DNA of 64,000 bases from Rhizobacter sp964253025. GTDB taxonomy: Bacteria; Pseudomonadota; Gammaproteobacteria; Burkholderiales; Burkholderiaceae_C. A program made the position numbers and the translations under genes. The notes below the pieces were generated by a model. It saw only the letters and a program-made list of their open reading frames with translations, made no database searches and was not told where the DNA came from. Shown in pieces: positions 31,702 to 40,537 of this stretch (its first letter is position 1; the number at the start of each line of letters is the position of its first letter). The stretch is from NCBI RefSeq assembly GCF_964253025.1, contig NZ_CAXUQC020000001.1:1984001-2048000 (forward strand), given 5' to 3'.

Positions 31702-34611
31702 TCACCCGCAGCTGCCGATGTGCCCGCAAGACGTGCAGAAGTCGCAGCCGTCCTTGTGGATGACGGTGTCGTTGCCGCACTCGGGGCAGCGCTGGCCGGC
31801 CATCGGTGCGGTGGACACGGCCACCACCGGTTCGCCGCGGCGCTCCGGCCCTTGCAGGATGCCCATCTCGCGCAGCGGGTAGCCCTGCTCGTCGAGCACG
31901 CCCAGCATGGCGTAGCGGTGGATGATGAGCCGCGCGACGTACGCGACCGTCGACGGCCAGATCTGCTGGCGTTGCTGCCCGGCCGGCAGGCCCGGCACGA
32001 AGGCCATGAAGTGGCCGAGGGGCTCGGCGTAGTTGAGCAGCTTGCGCAGCTTCATGCCGATCCAGGCCGGGTCGAGCACCCGCATGTCGAGCGACAGCAG
32101 GCGGGCGAGGCCGTCCATCGCGCGCGGATAGTTGCCCGACAGGCCCACGGTGCAGGGCCGCGTGATGGTGCCGCCCTGCCCGTCCGGCAACATCACTTCC
32201 TTGAGGGTCAAGGTGAATGATTCGTCGCTCGCCGGGTTGTGCACGTCTGCCGACCAGGCCAGGGTTCCGTTGGGCCCGGTCTTGGGCTCGTCGCGGCTGA
32301 ACATGGCGTCGATCACCGGTGTGGTCTGGCCCGCCGCGTCGTCGGACCACAGGCCCAGCCGTTCGCAGCGCCAGCGAATCACGGCCGCCGTGGCGGCCAC
32401 CACGCCCGGAAAGCGGCGCGGTTCGCCGTATGGCGGGAACGGCATCTCGAAGGCACGCTCCTCCTGCACCGTGGCCAGTGCGTCGAGCTTCAGGCGCACC
32501 CAGGCGGTGTCGCGCACGCGCAGGTCCATGGAGAGGGTCTTGGCCAGGGCTCCCAGGCCGCGCGGCTGCTCGGCACCGTTCACCCACACCTCGAACGGGG
32601 CGGCGCGCTCGCCGTCCGGCAGTTCGCCGATGAAGAGGGCGAACTCGCCGAAGGGATGGCGGACCATGTAGGTCCAGGCGGGGTTGCCGGCCGGCAACGC
32701 GGGCCGGCCCGGCCAGCGCAGCGAGGCCAGCACGGGCTTGGGCATGCGGTCGAGCTCCAGCCGATGGTTGGCCGAGACGGCATGGGCGACCGGCGCGGGC
32801 GCGGGGGTGGCCGCGACCGGTTCGACGCTCAGGACCGAGCCCAGCACCGAGTTCGGGCGGTAGGTGGCCAGGCCCTTCAGGCCGGCCTTCCAGGCCTGCA
32901 TGTACAGGTCCTGGAAGTCGGCGTACGGGTAGTCGGCGGGCACGTTCACCGTCTTGGAGATGGCCGTGTCGACGAAGGGCGCGACGGCGGCCACCATCTC
33001 GGCGTGCGCCTGCGCGGACATCTCCAGCGCAGTGACGAAGGCCGGCGGCAGTGGGGCGTCGTCGCCATGCAGGTGACGGAACAGCCGCCATGCGTGGTCC
33101 TCGACGGCGTACTCCTTGGTGCTGCCGTCCGGCATGCGCTTCTTGCGCGTGTAGGTCCAGGAAAACGGCGGCTCGATGCCGTTGCTCGCGTTGTCGGCGA
33201 AGGCGAGGCTGATGGTGCCGGTGGGGGCGATGGACAGCAGGTGCGAGTTGCGCAGGCCCTCGGTGCGGATGCGCTCCTTCAGCCGGGCGGGCAGACGAGA
33301 GGCGAAGGTGTTGCGGCGCAGGTAGAGGTCGGCGTTGAAGAGCGGGAAGGCGCCACGTTCTGCCGCCAGGTCAACCGAGGCCTCGTACGCGGTGTCACGC
33401 ATGAGTTCGGCGATGTCGCGCGCCGCCGCGCGGGCCGGCGCCGTGTCGTAGCGCAGGTTGAGCATGGCGAGCGCGTCACCGAGGCCGGTGAAGCCCAGAC
33501 CCACCCGCCGCTTGTTGCTGGCTTCGGCGGCCTGCTGCTCGAGCGGCCAGAAGGTGATGTCGAGCACGTTGTCGAGCATGCGAACCGCCACCTGCACCAG
33601 GCGCGAGAAGCCGTCCTTGTCGAAGCGGGCGTTGGCGGCAAAGGGGTCGAGGACGAATCGGGTGAGGTCGATCGAGCCCAGGCAGCAGCAGCCATAGGCG
33701 GGCAGCGGCTGCTCTCCACACGGATTGGTGGCCGCGATCGTCTCGCAGTACGACAGGTTGTTGTCGATGTTGATGCGATCGAGGAACAGCACGCCGGGCT
33801 CGGCATGGTCGTACGTAGAGCGCATGATCTGCTCCCAGAGTTCACGCGCCGGCAGCGTGCGATAGACCCACTGGCCGTCCTCGCGCTGGCGAGCCCCTTC
33901 GGCGCGCTGGGCCGGGCCGGGCTCCGCGCGGTGCACCAGCTCCACCTGCCCGTCGTCCTGCACCGCCTTCATGAAGATGTCCGTCAGGCCGACCGAGATG
34001 TTGAAGTTCGTCAGGTCGCCGCGGTCCTTGGCGTGGATGAACTCCTCGATGTCCGGGTGGTCGCAGCGCAGCACACCCATCTGCGCACCGCGCCGGGCGC
34101 CCGCCGATTCCACCGTCTCGCAGGACCGGTCGAAGACCCGCATGTACGACACCGGGCCCGAGGCGCTCGACTGGGTGCTTCCCACCCAGGCGCCGCGCGG
34201 CCGGATGCGGGAGAAGTCGTAGCCCACGCCACCCCCTCGCCGCATCGTCTCCGCCGCTTCGGTCAAGGCGGTGTAGATGCCGGGGTGGCCCTCGTCGGCC
34301 TCGGCGATGGCATCCCCCACGGGCTGGACGAAGCAGTTGATCAGGGTGGCGGTAAGCGCCGTACCCGCCGCCGAGTTGATGCGACCCGCCGGCACGAAGC
34401 CGTTCGACAGCGCTTCCAGGAAGCGGCCTTCCCAGATCTCGCGCAACGCAGGCGCCTCGGCCTCGGCCAGGGCGCGGGCGACGCGGCGCCGCACATCCTC
34501 GACGCTGCGTTCGCCACCCTTGGCGTATTTCTCGAGCAGCACTTCCTGGCTGATCAGCTGAGCGGGCAAGCTGGACACCGAGGTCGATTGCGGGGACACC
34601 ACCGTGGTCAT
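31702..34611 (-). CDS. nrdJ: adenosylcobalamin-dependent (class II) ribonucleotide reductase
   Basis: 969 residues. The catalytic barrel contains NPCGEQPLPAYGCCCLGS near residue 296 and LRNSHLLSIAPTGTISLAF. After it come two related segments of the TSCPD type (FEVWVNGAEQPRGLGALAKT and CTVGLSGNYPRAMDGLARLL). The protein ends in a Cys-rich zinc ribbon (CPECGNDTVIHKDGCDFC, then CGHIGSCG) that probably delivers reducing equivalents. It makes deoxynucleotides with B12 regardless of oxygen, complementing the class III enzyme at 14.5 kb. No ATP-cone is obvious. It is transcribed away from a shared FNR-type box at 34715. Confidence 0.95.
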   Translation of the reverse strand: MTTVVSPQSTSVSSLPAQLISQEVLLEKYAKGGERSVEDVRRRVARALAEAEAPALREIWEGRFLEALSNGFVPAGRINSAAGTALTATLINCFVQPVGDAIAEADEGHPGIYTALTEAAETMRRGGGVGYDFSRIRPRGAWVGSTQSSASGPVSYMRVFDRSCETVESAGARRGAQMGVLRCDHPDIEEFIHAKDRGDLTNFNISVGLTDIFMKAVQDDGQVELVHRAEPGPAQRAEGARQREDGQWVYRTLPARELWEQIMRSTYDHAEPGVLFLDRINIDNNLSYCETIAATNPCGEQPLPAYGCCCLGSIDLTRFVLDPFAANARFDKDGFSRLVQVAVRMLDNVLDITFWPLEQQAAEASNKRRVGLGFTGLGDALAMLNLRYDTAPARAAARDIAELMRDTAYEASVDLAAERGAFPLFNADLYLRRNTFASRLPARLKERIRTEGLRNSHLLSIAPTGTISLAFADNASNGIEPPFSWTYTRKKRMPDGSTKEYAVEDHAWRLFRHLHGDDAPLPPAFVTALEMSAQAHAEMVAAVAPFVDTAISKTVNVPADYPYADFQDLYMQAWKAGLKGLATYRPNSVLGSVLSVEPVAATPAPAPVAHAVSANHRLELDRMPKPVLASLRWPGRPALPAGNPAWTYMVRHPFGEFALFIGELPDGERAAPFEVWVNGAEQPRGLGALAKTLSMDLRVRDTAWVRLKLDALATVQEERAFEMPFPPYGEPRRFPGVVAATAAVIRWRCERLGLWSDDAAGQTTPVIDAMFSRDEPKTGPNGTLAWSADVHNPASDESFTLTLKEVMLPDGQGGTITRPCTVGLSGNYPRAMDGLARLLSLDMRVLDPAWIGMKLRKLLNYAEPLGHFMAFVPGLPAGQQRQQIWPSTVAYVARLIIHRYAMLGVLDEQGYPLREMGILQGPERRGEPVVAVSTAPMAGQRCPECGNDTVIHKDGCDFCTSCGHIGSCG

Positions 34612-34714
34612 CGGACGAACTCCTGATCGGGAAAAGCCGGTACGTTAGCGGCATCTCGGCGTCGGGGTCTTGCGCTGGCGCAGGGCGTTTCCGTTTCGGC
34701 CGCCCGGCCACGGG

Positions 34715-34755
34715 TTGACCCGCATCAACCGATTCTCCAGGGCGGCGCCGAGAAT
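34715..34755 (+). promoter_or_regulatory. FNR-type promoter between nrdJ and a universal stress gene
   Basis: TTGAC-CCGC-ATCAA at 34715-34728. GAGAAT at 34750-34755 lies 28.5 bp from the centre on the plus strand, predicting a start near 34763 and a 20-bp leader before the ATG at 34783. The minus-strand nrdJ, starting 104 bp away, could also use it. Confidence 0.75.
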
Positions 34756-34782
34756 GGAACGGACTTCCGAAAGCCCACTTCC

Positions 34783-35250
34783 ATGTACCAACGCATCCTC
34801 GTGCCGTTCGACGGCAGCGCCCCTTCCCGGCGGGGCCTGCTCGAAGCCATCCGCCTCGCCCGCCCGCTGGGTGCCCGGCTGGTCCTGCTTCACGTGGCGG
34901 ACGCCTATCCGGCCTTGCTCGGCCAGGCACCCGTGTCGGCGCACGCCCATTCGCGCGACCTGTCACGCGCCCGGGCCCAGGCCCTTCTTGACGACGCGGC
35001 GGCGACCGCGCTCGCAGCCGGGGTGGAAGCCGACACGGTGGTCCGCGAGGCGGGCAGCGAGTCGACAGCCGACGCCATCCTCGCCCAGGCCGGCGCCCTG
35101 CCCTGCGACCTGATCGCCATGGGCACCCATGGCCGCCGCGGCTGGCAGCACGCCGTGCTCGGCAGCGATGCGGAGCAGGTCGTGCGGCGCAGCAGCGTGC
35201 CGGTGCTGGTGATGCGCGACATCGAGGATGCCGCCACCAGCCCGGCCTGA
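34783..35250 (+). CDS. universal stress protein, single UspA domain
   Basis: 155 residues. The UspA start is YQRILVPFDGSAPSRRGL, and the nucleotide-binding signature near the end is MGTHGRRGWQHAVLGSDAEQ then VLVMR, so ATP binding is likely. It is one of six Usp genes in this window, all but possibly this one flanking genes of anoxic survival; in Pseudomonas several Usp proteins are Anr-dependent and needed for anaerobic survival. A strong FNR-type promoter lies directly upstream. The sensor kinase gene follows after 74 bp. Confidence 0.92.
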   Translation: MYQRILVPFDGSAPSRRGLLEAIRLARPLGARLVLLHVADAYPALLGQAPVSAHAHSRDLSRARAQALLDDAAATALAAGVEADTVVREAGSESTADAILAQAGALPCDLIAMGTHGRRGWQHAVLGSDAEQVVRRSSVPVLVMRDIEDAATSPA

Positions 35251-35324
35251 GTTCCCCTCGCCCGCCGCCCGCAGGCCCCAGCCCGTCCGCGAGGCCCCGA
35301 TACACCGGAACCCGAAAGACCGGC

Positions 35325-37529
35325 ATGGCCTTCAGCTTCGACCGCAAGTACCTCTTTGCCTGGAGCCTCACCCTGCTCGTCCTGGGCGCCTTCAGTATCC
35401 TGAACCTGCGCTCGACCGCGCAGCTGCGGGCCAACGTTGCCAGCGTCGAGCAGGGCCACCGCGTCATGGCGGCACTTGCTGCCGTCAACCGGTCCTTGCT
35501 GGAGATGGAGACCGGCGCCCGCGGCTTCCTGCTCACGGGCGACATCGACTACCTGGCGCCCTACCTGACCGCCATCGAACGCTACGAGCCGGCGATGGAC
35601 ACCTTGGCGCGACAGGTCGGCCGGAGCGAAGACTTCTCCCGCCTCCGGGCGCTGGCGGATCGCAAGCGCCTCCACATGGCGCGCCTTGTCGGGCTCTCCG
35701 GCGAGGATAACCTCGGGGCGCTCGCCCTGCTTCGCTCCGGTGCGGGCCGGGCACAGATGGACGCCCTGCAGGCCCACATGGCCACCATGACGGCCAAGGT
35801 GCAAGCGCGCCTGGCGGAGCAGCGAACCGCCAGCGACGCAAGCGTTCGCACCAATCAGGCGGTCGGCGCCGTCCTCGGGCTTGCACTCGCCGTGACCCTG
35901 GGGATGATCCAGATCTTCATGTACCGCGAGCTGCGCCACCGCCAGCGCATGGCGCAGGCCGAACAGGAAGCGACCCACGTGCTGGAGCAGCGCGTCGACG
36001 AGCGAACCGAGGCGTTGCGGCAGGCCTCGCGTGCGCTCGAACTCAGCGAGCGCAACATGCGCAGCGTCTTCGAATCGGTACCTGAATCCATCCTGACCGT
36101 GGATGCCTCGCGCAGCATCGCGATGGCCAACCCGTCGGCCGCGGCCGCCTTCGGGGTACCGATCGAGGCGCTGATCGGTACCCCCGTCACCCTGTGGATC
36201 CCGCGCCACGGGGATGAGCCGCACCTGCTCGATCCGCCCGGTCCGGAGGAGATCGCCGCGGCGGGCGCCGACCCGGTGCGGCGCATCGCGACCGTCAACG
36301 CCCGCCGCCATGATGGAAGCACCTTCCCGGCCGACGCCACCTTCTCCTGCTCCGGCGGGGACGACGCCTGCACCGTGGTGTTGCGCGACATCACCGACCG
36401 CCGCCGTGCCGAGGTGGAGCTGCGTCAGAGCGAAGCACGGCTGCGCAAGGTGCTGGCGGTGCTTCCCGACGCGGTGATCGTCCAGGCGGTCGGCCGCATC
36501 AGCTACGTGAACCCGGGCGGCGCGCGCCTGTTCGGGGCCGACGAGTCGCAGATCCTCGGCACATCGACCTTGCAGCTCATGCACCCGGACTCGCGCCCAC
36601 TCGTTCGCTCGCGCATCGACGACCTCTTGTCGGGCGTGCCGGCCACGTCGACGGTGGAGCTGCAGGTCCTGCGATTCGACGGGACATCTCGCACCGTGCT
36701 GTCCACGGCCACCGTGATCGATGACCAAGGCTCGCTCGCGATCGTGGTGGTCCTGCGCGACGTGACCGACCTGCGCCGGATGCAACGGGAGCTGGCCACC
36801 TCCCACGCCGATCTCCAGCGGTTGGTCGCGGCCCAGGGCCAGATCGCGGAAAACGAGCGTCGCCGCATCGCACGCGAGCTGCACGACGACCTGCAGCAGA
36901 CCATGGCCGCCATCAAGATGGATCTGGCGGCGGCCACGGATCGGTTGGGCCCGAGCCCCGCGCAGGTGCCTGCACTGCTCGATTCCGCCCGCGTCCTCGC
37001 CGATACCGCCATCGCTTCCACGCGCCGCATCATCAACGACCTGCGGCCGCAGATCCTCGACGACCTGGGTCTGGTGCCGGCGCTGCACAACCTGGCCAGC
37101 GAGTTCGGCCGACGCAGCGGCATCGAGTGCCGATTTGCCACCAGTGGCACCGAAGACCCCGAGGTGACCGGATCGTCCGAGGTCGCCACCTGCCTGTACC
37201 GCGTGGCCCAGGAAGCCCTCAACAACATCGCGAAGCACTCGGGCGCCCGGCACGCGACGATCACGCTTGCAGCCGACCCCGTCGGTCTCACCCTGCGGGT
37301 GGATGACGACGGTCGGGGCATCGCCTCCGACGAACGCCGCAAGCTCGGGTCCTTCGGCCTCATCGGCATGCACGAGCGGGTGCGCGGCTTCGGCGGCTCG
37401 CTCCTGGTTCATACCAGGCCGGACGGCGGCACACGCGTCGAGGCGGCGCTTCCGGCCCAGGTGGCGCGCACCGACAGCTCAGTCGTTGAGAACACGCAAT
37501 GCGAACCGGTGCTGGGCGGGCACCATTGA
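35325..37529 (+). CDS. NarX-like membrane sensor histidine kinase with CHASE3 and two PAS domains
   Basis: 734 residues. TM1 is at about 8-26, a CHASE3-type periplasmic domain (RGFLLTGDIDYLAPYL) at about 30-175, and TM2 at about 181-203. A coiled linker and two PAS domains (about 245-350 and 365-490) follow. The HisKA_3 dimerisation helix is IARELHDDLQQTMAAIKMDL with His520, and a HATPase_c domain ends the chain. This is the NarX/DegS kinase class that works with LuxR-type regulators. The likely partner is the NarL-type regulator at 37948-38595; the single receiver at 37548 is translated from the same direction and may also be a target. Confidence 0.92.
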   Translation: MAFSFDRKYLFAWSLTLLVLGAFSILNLRSTAQLRANVASVEQGHRVMAALAAVNRSLLEMETGARGFLLTGDIDYLAPYLTAIERYEPAMDTLARQVGRSEDFSRLRALADRKRLHMARLVGLSGEDNLGALALLRSGAGRAQMDALQAHMATMTAKVQARLAEQRTASDASVRTNQAVGAVLGLALAVTLGMIQIFMYRELRHRQRMAQAEQEATHVLEQRVDERTEALRQASRALELSERNMRSVFESVPESILTVDASRSIAMANPSAAAAFGVPIEALIGTPVTLWIPRHGDEPHLLDPPGPEEIAAAGADPVRRIATVNARRHDGSTFPADATFSCSGGDDACTVVLRDITDRRRAEVELRQSEARLRKVLAVLPDAVIVQAVGRISYVNPGGARLFGADESQILGTSTLQLMHPDSRPLVRSRIDDLLSGVPATSTVELQVLRFDGTSRTVLSTATVIDDQGSLAIVVVLRDVTDLRRMQRELATSHADLQRLVAAQGQIAENERRRIARELHDDLQQTMAAIKMDLAAATDRLGPSPAQVPALLDSARVLADTAIASTRRIINDLRPQILDDLGLVPALHNLASEFGRRSGIECRFATSGTEDPEVTGSSEVATCLYRVAQEALNNIAKHSGARHATITLAADPVGLTLRVDDDGRGIASDERRKLGSFGLIGMHERVRGFGGSLLVHTRPDGGTRVEAALPAQVARTDSSVVENTQCEPVLGGHH

Positions 37530-37547
37530 GCCCAACAAGGAGGCCCC

Positions 37548-37925
37548 GTGTGTGCCACAAGAGTGCTGGTCGTCGATGACTCTCCGCTGATCCAGCACCG
37601 CGTGGTGGCGATGCTCGCCGGACTGCCCGGGGTCGATGTCGTCGGGACTGCGGCCAACGTGGAGGCGGCCATCGCGCAGGTCGAGGCCTTGCGGCCCGAC
37701 GTGATCGTGCTCGACGTGGAACTTGAGCACGGCGGCAAGGGCCTCACCGTGGTGAAGCACGTGATGCGCGAGCATGGCGAGACGCAGGTCATCGCCCTGT
37801 CGAACTTCACCTGGCAGGCGATGCGCGAGGCCTACCTGCAGGCGGGCGTCAAGGCCTACTTCGACAAGGCACTTGAGTTCGAGAGCGCACGCGACTGGGT
37901 CGCCCAGTACGCGCGCACCCATTGA
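37548..37925 (+). CDS. stand-alone response regulator receiver domain
   Basis: 125 residues, one CheY-like domain and no output domain. Acidic residues are in VVDDSP and the phospho-acceptor is Asp56 (VIVLDVEL). The GTG start at 37548 is fixed by a strong AAGGAGG 5 bp upstream; it lies 18 bp after the kinase gene. It probably acts as a phosphate sink or an intermediate for the CHASE3-PAS kinase, or signals by protein contact. Convergent with the NarL-type gene 22 bp away. Confidence 0.88.
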   Translation: MCATRVLVVDDSPLIQHRVVAMLAGLPGVDVVGTAANVEAAIAQVEALRPDVIVLDVELEHGGKGLTVVKHVMREHGETQVIALSNFTWQAMREAYLQAGVKAYFDKALEFESARDWVAQYARTH

Positions 37926-37947
37926 GGCGCCATCGCAACGCTGCGGG

Positions 37948-38595
37948 TCAGTTGACCGGAATGCCGTGCTCCATGCCGTAGCGGATGAGCGCAGCAGTGG
38001 AGTTCAAGCCGAGCTTGTCGAGGATGCGCCGCTTGTGCGTGCTGACCGTCTTGACCGACAGGTGCAGTTCCTCGGCGATCTCCCCCGGCGGCTGCCCGGC
38101 GACGATGCGCCGCAGCACCTCGAACTCGCGGTCGCTCAGTTGTTCCGGGCCCGGGGGAGCGGACGCGCCGCCGTGCATGCCGAGCACCATCTGTTCGGCC
38201 AGCGAGGCCGTGACGTAGGCGCCGCCACCGGCCACCTTGCAAACCGCCGCCACCAGCTCGATGCCGGCGCGGTCCTTGGTGAGGTAGCCGTTCGCCCCGG
38301 CCCTGAATGCCCGCAGGGCGTACTGTTCCTCGGCGTGCATGCTCAGCACGAGCACGGCAACGTCGGTGTGGTCAGCGTGCAGGCGGTGGATGAGCTCGAG
38401 CCCGCTCATGCCGGGCATCGACATGTCGACGATGACGACGTCGACACCGCCGGCGCGAACCCGGTCCAGGGCCTGGAAGCCGGTCGCCGCCTCCGAGACC
38501 CGCCAGGGATGGCCGCAGGCCAGCAGGATGCGGGCCAGTCCTTCCCGGACGATGGCGTGATCATCGACGATCAGCACTTCGAGAGAGTCGGTCAT
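37948..38595 (-). CDS. NarL/FixJ-type response regulator
   Basis: 215 residues. The receiver domain has DD at residues 11-12, phospho-acceptor Asp57 (VIVDMSMPGMSG) and Lys in GYLTKD. A LuxR-type HTH follows (LSDREFEVLRRIVAGQPPGE, then LHLSVKTVSTHKRRILDKL). It should bind DNA when phosphorylated by a HisKA_3 kinase, most likely the one at 35325. The open frame reaches far upstream, but the ATG at 38595 is the domain start. An FNR-type box lies 65 bp upstream. Confidence 0.92.
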   Translation of the reverse strand: MTDSLEVLIVDDHAIVREGLARILLACGHPWRVSEAATGFQALDRVRAGGVDVVIVDMSMPGMSGLELIHRLHADHTDVAVLVLSMHAEEQYALRAFRAGANGYLTKDRAGIELVAAVCKVAGGGAYVTASLAEQMVLGMHGGASAPPGPEQLSDREFEVLRRIVAGQPPGEIAEELHLSVKTVSTHKRRILDKLGLNSTAALIRYGMEHGIPVN

Positions 38596-38659
38596 GGGGC
38601 GATCTTCGTGGCGGTGACCCGATGCTAGCGCTCCGGCGTGTCGGGTGCGCCTCTGCGGT

Positions 38660-38673
38660 TTGATCCAGCACAA
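38660..38673 (-). promoter_or_regulatory. FNR-type box before NarL-type regulator
   Basis: TTGATCCAGCACAA within GTTTG-N8-CAAAC. A TAGCAT -10 candidate on the coding strand (38627 down to 38622) is about 40 bp from the centre, so the geometry is not the class II spacing seen at the other promoters. Confidence 0.5.
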
Positions 38674-38785
38674 ACGCGGCACCGACGCCCGGGATTGACG
38701 GATCGGCCGCGTGGGTGGCCGGGCGTGGCTTTCCGGACAGCGGGTGCCGGGGTCGGCACGAGCAGGGCAACGGGCGGGTCGCCGA

Positions 38786-40417
38786 TCAGCCTGCCGAATG
38801 GGCCAGCCACGCCGCCGCGATGGACGACAGCGGGCGGGACTCGGTGGCATCGTGCACCAGACAGCGCCGAAGCTCAAGGGGCGTGAGGGGTGACCGTGTC
38901 GCGATGAGGCGGTCGAGCACCTGTTCGTCGGCCTCGGACGGGTCGGCGCCCTGCGCCGCCCGTGCGGCCACACGCGCCTGCAGCAGTGCCAGCGGCGCAC
39001 GGCAGTCGAGAATGGTGAACGGCAGGTGACGCTCAGCCGCCAGGGCCGCGAAACGCGCACGGTCTTCGTGCCGAAGGAACGCGGCATCGGCGACCGTGGG
39101 CCAGCCAGCGTCGAGTGACAGGCCTGCAAGCGTCGCGAGCCGCTCGTACGCGCGCTGCTTGCCCGCCCGTGAATAGTCGCGGCGGCCGACCTCGCCGCTG
39201 CGCAGCACATCCGAGCGCAGTCGAATGCCTTCAGCCGCTTCGACCAGCGCAAGTGCGGCGACGCTCTTGCCGGAGCCCGGCAGGCCGTGGGTGATCAGCA
39301 AGCGCGGATCGCGCGGGCCGAGGGCCAGGTACACCGCGAGGTCCAGATAGGCCGAGGGACTCGGCGCGCAGGTTCCCGCCGCCGCCTCCCGGATGAGGCC
39401 GACATGCGCACGCACCAGAGCGCGACTCACCAGCGCGAAGCGCCACAACGGCAGACCCTCGTGGTCGCCGCAGGCGTCGAGCCAGGCATTGAGGAAGCGA
39501 AACGCCAGGGGCCGCTGGCGGTGGGCGATCAGGTCCATCATCGCGAATGCGGCATCGTCGGCGATGTCGATCCAGCGCAAGGACGGCTCGAAGTCGATGC
39601 CGTCGAAGGCGCACACGTCGTCGCCCAGACGCAGCAGGTTCGCCAGGTGGAGGTCGCCGTGCACCTCGCGCACGAAGCCCGAGTCGGCCCGCTGCTGCCA
39701 GAAGGGCGCGAGGCGCGCCGCCTCGACCTGCAACCAGGCGTGCAGCCGGCCGAGGGCGGGCCCCCGCGAGGCCATGCGGCTCGCGACACCGTCGAGCGCA
39801 GCCAAGGCCGTGTCGCGCCGGTGCAGCGGCTGGCCGAAGGCGCCATGCGGGTCGGCCCGTGGCGCATCGGTATGGAAGTTCGCCAGCAGGGCAGCCAGCG
39901 CGTCGACGTCGTCGGGCCACAGGGTGCCGGCCGCAGCGCATTCGGAGAACAGCGCTCCGGGCGGGAAACGACGCATGCGCACGGCGAAATCGATGACCGG
40001 CCCATCGCCGTCGATGTGCGGATCATCGTGCGAGCCGGTGATCCGGCTGACACCCAGGTAGATGGACTGTGCAAGGCGCCGGTTCAGGCGCAGCTCCTCC
40101 ACGCAGAAGTGCCGGCGGTCCTCCAAGCGCGTCGCGTCGAGGAACGCGAACGCGACCGGCTTCTTGATCTTGTAGGCGGTCGCCGCGGCGAGCAGAATCC
40201 ATGAGATGTGCGTCTCGATCATCGTCACGCCCTCCCCCTGCCCGGCCAACCGATCGGCAAGCGCTTGCACCATGCGTCGCGCCTGGGCGACTGCGGGCGT
40301 TTCATTGCTCGCCATCGTGCGTGTCGTGACGCCGATGACATCGGTTTCGGTCGCGCGCGGAACGCCTGCCATGCGCAAGGCGTCACGTGGAGATCGCGGT
40401 CGCCTGGTTTCGGTCAT
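38786..40417 (-). CDS. fused aminoglycoside-phosphotransferase-like and P-loop kinase protein
   Basis: 543 residues from the ATG at 40417, chosen because GGAG lies 7 bp upstream; ATGs at 40372 and 40315 are alternatives. The N-terminal part resembles a phosphotransferase (KIKKPVAFAFLDATRLEDRR, catalytic REVHGDLHLANLL and FDGIDFEP). The C-terminal part has a Walker A motif THGLPGSGKSVAAL and resembles small-molecule or zeta-toxin type kinases. This two-domain architecture is common in proteobacteria, often beside Usp genes, with no established substrate. Confidence 0.82.
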   Translation of the reverse strand: MTETRRPRSPRDALRMAGVPRATETDVIGVTTRTMASNETPAVAQARRMVQALADRLAGQGEGVTMIETHISWILLAAATAYKIKKPVAFAFLDATRLEDRRHFCVEELRLNRRLAQSIYLGVSRITGSHDDPHIDGDGPVIDFAVRMRRFPPGALFSECAAAGTLWPDDVDALAALLANFHTDAPRADPHGAFGQPLHRRDTALAALDGVASRMASRGPALGRLHAWLQVEAARLAPFWQQRADSGFVREVHGDLHLANLLRLGDDVCAFDGIDFEPSLRWIDIADDAAFAMMDLIAHRQRPLAFRFLNAWLDACGDHEGLPLWRFALVSRALVRAHVGLIREAAAGTCAPSPSAYLDLAVYLALGPRDPRLLITHGLPGSGKSVAALALVEAAEGIRLRSDVLRSGEVGRRDYSRAGKQRAYERLATLAGLSLDAGWPTVADAAFLRHEDRARFAALAAERHLPFTILDCRAPLALLQARVAARAAQGADPSEADEQVLDRLIATRSPLTPLELRRCLVHDATESRPLSSIAAAWLAHSAG

Positions 40418-40466
40418 GAAGGGCTCCGATGCCCATTCATTCTGGCGACGCCTCCAGCGCATCCGC

Positions 40467-40507
40467 TTGAGCCTGCGCAAGGGCGACGACGACCCAAGCC
40501 CTAAGCT
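40467..40507 (+). promoter_or_regulatory. FNR-type promoter of alcohol dehydrogenase gene
   Basis: TTGAGCCTGCGCAA at 40467-40480, with TAAGCT at 40502-40507 (28.5 bp from the centre), predicting a start near 40515 and a leader of about 23 bp before the ATG at 40538. It could also act on the divergent kinase-like gene. Confidence 0.6.
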
Positions 40508-40537
40508 GCCCGGTATGCCCGAACGCAAGGAGTTCCC

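Noticed and set aside
38691..38704. TTGACGGATCGGCC as another FNR-type site
   Set aside because: The second half-site is missing; only TTGAC matches.
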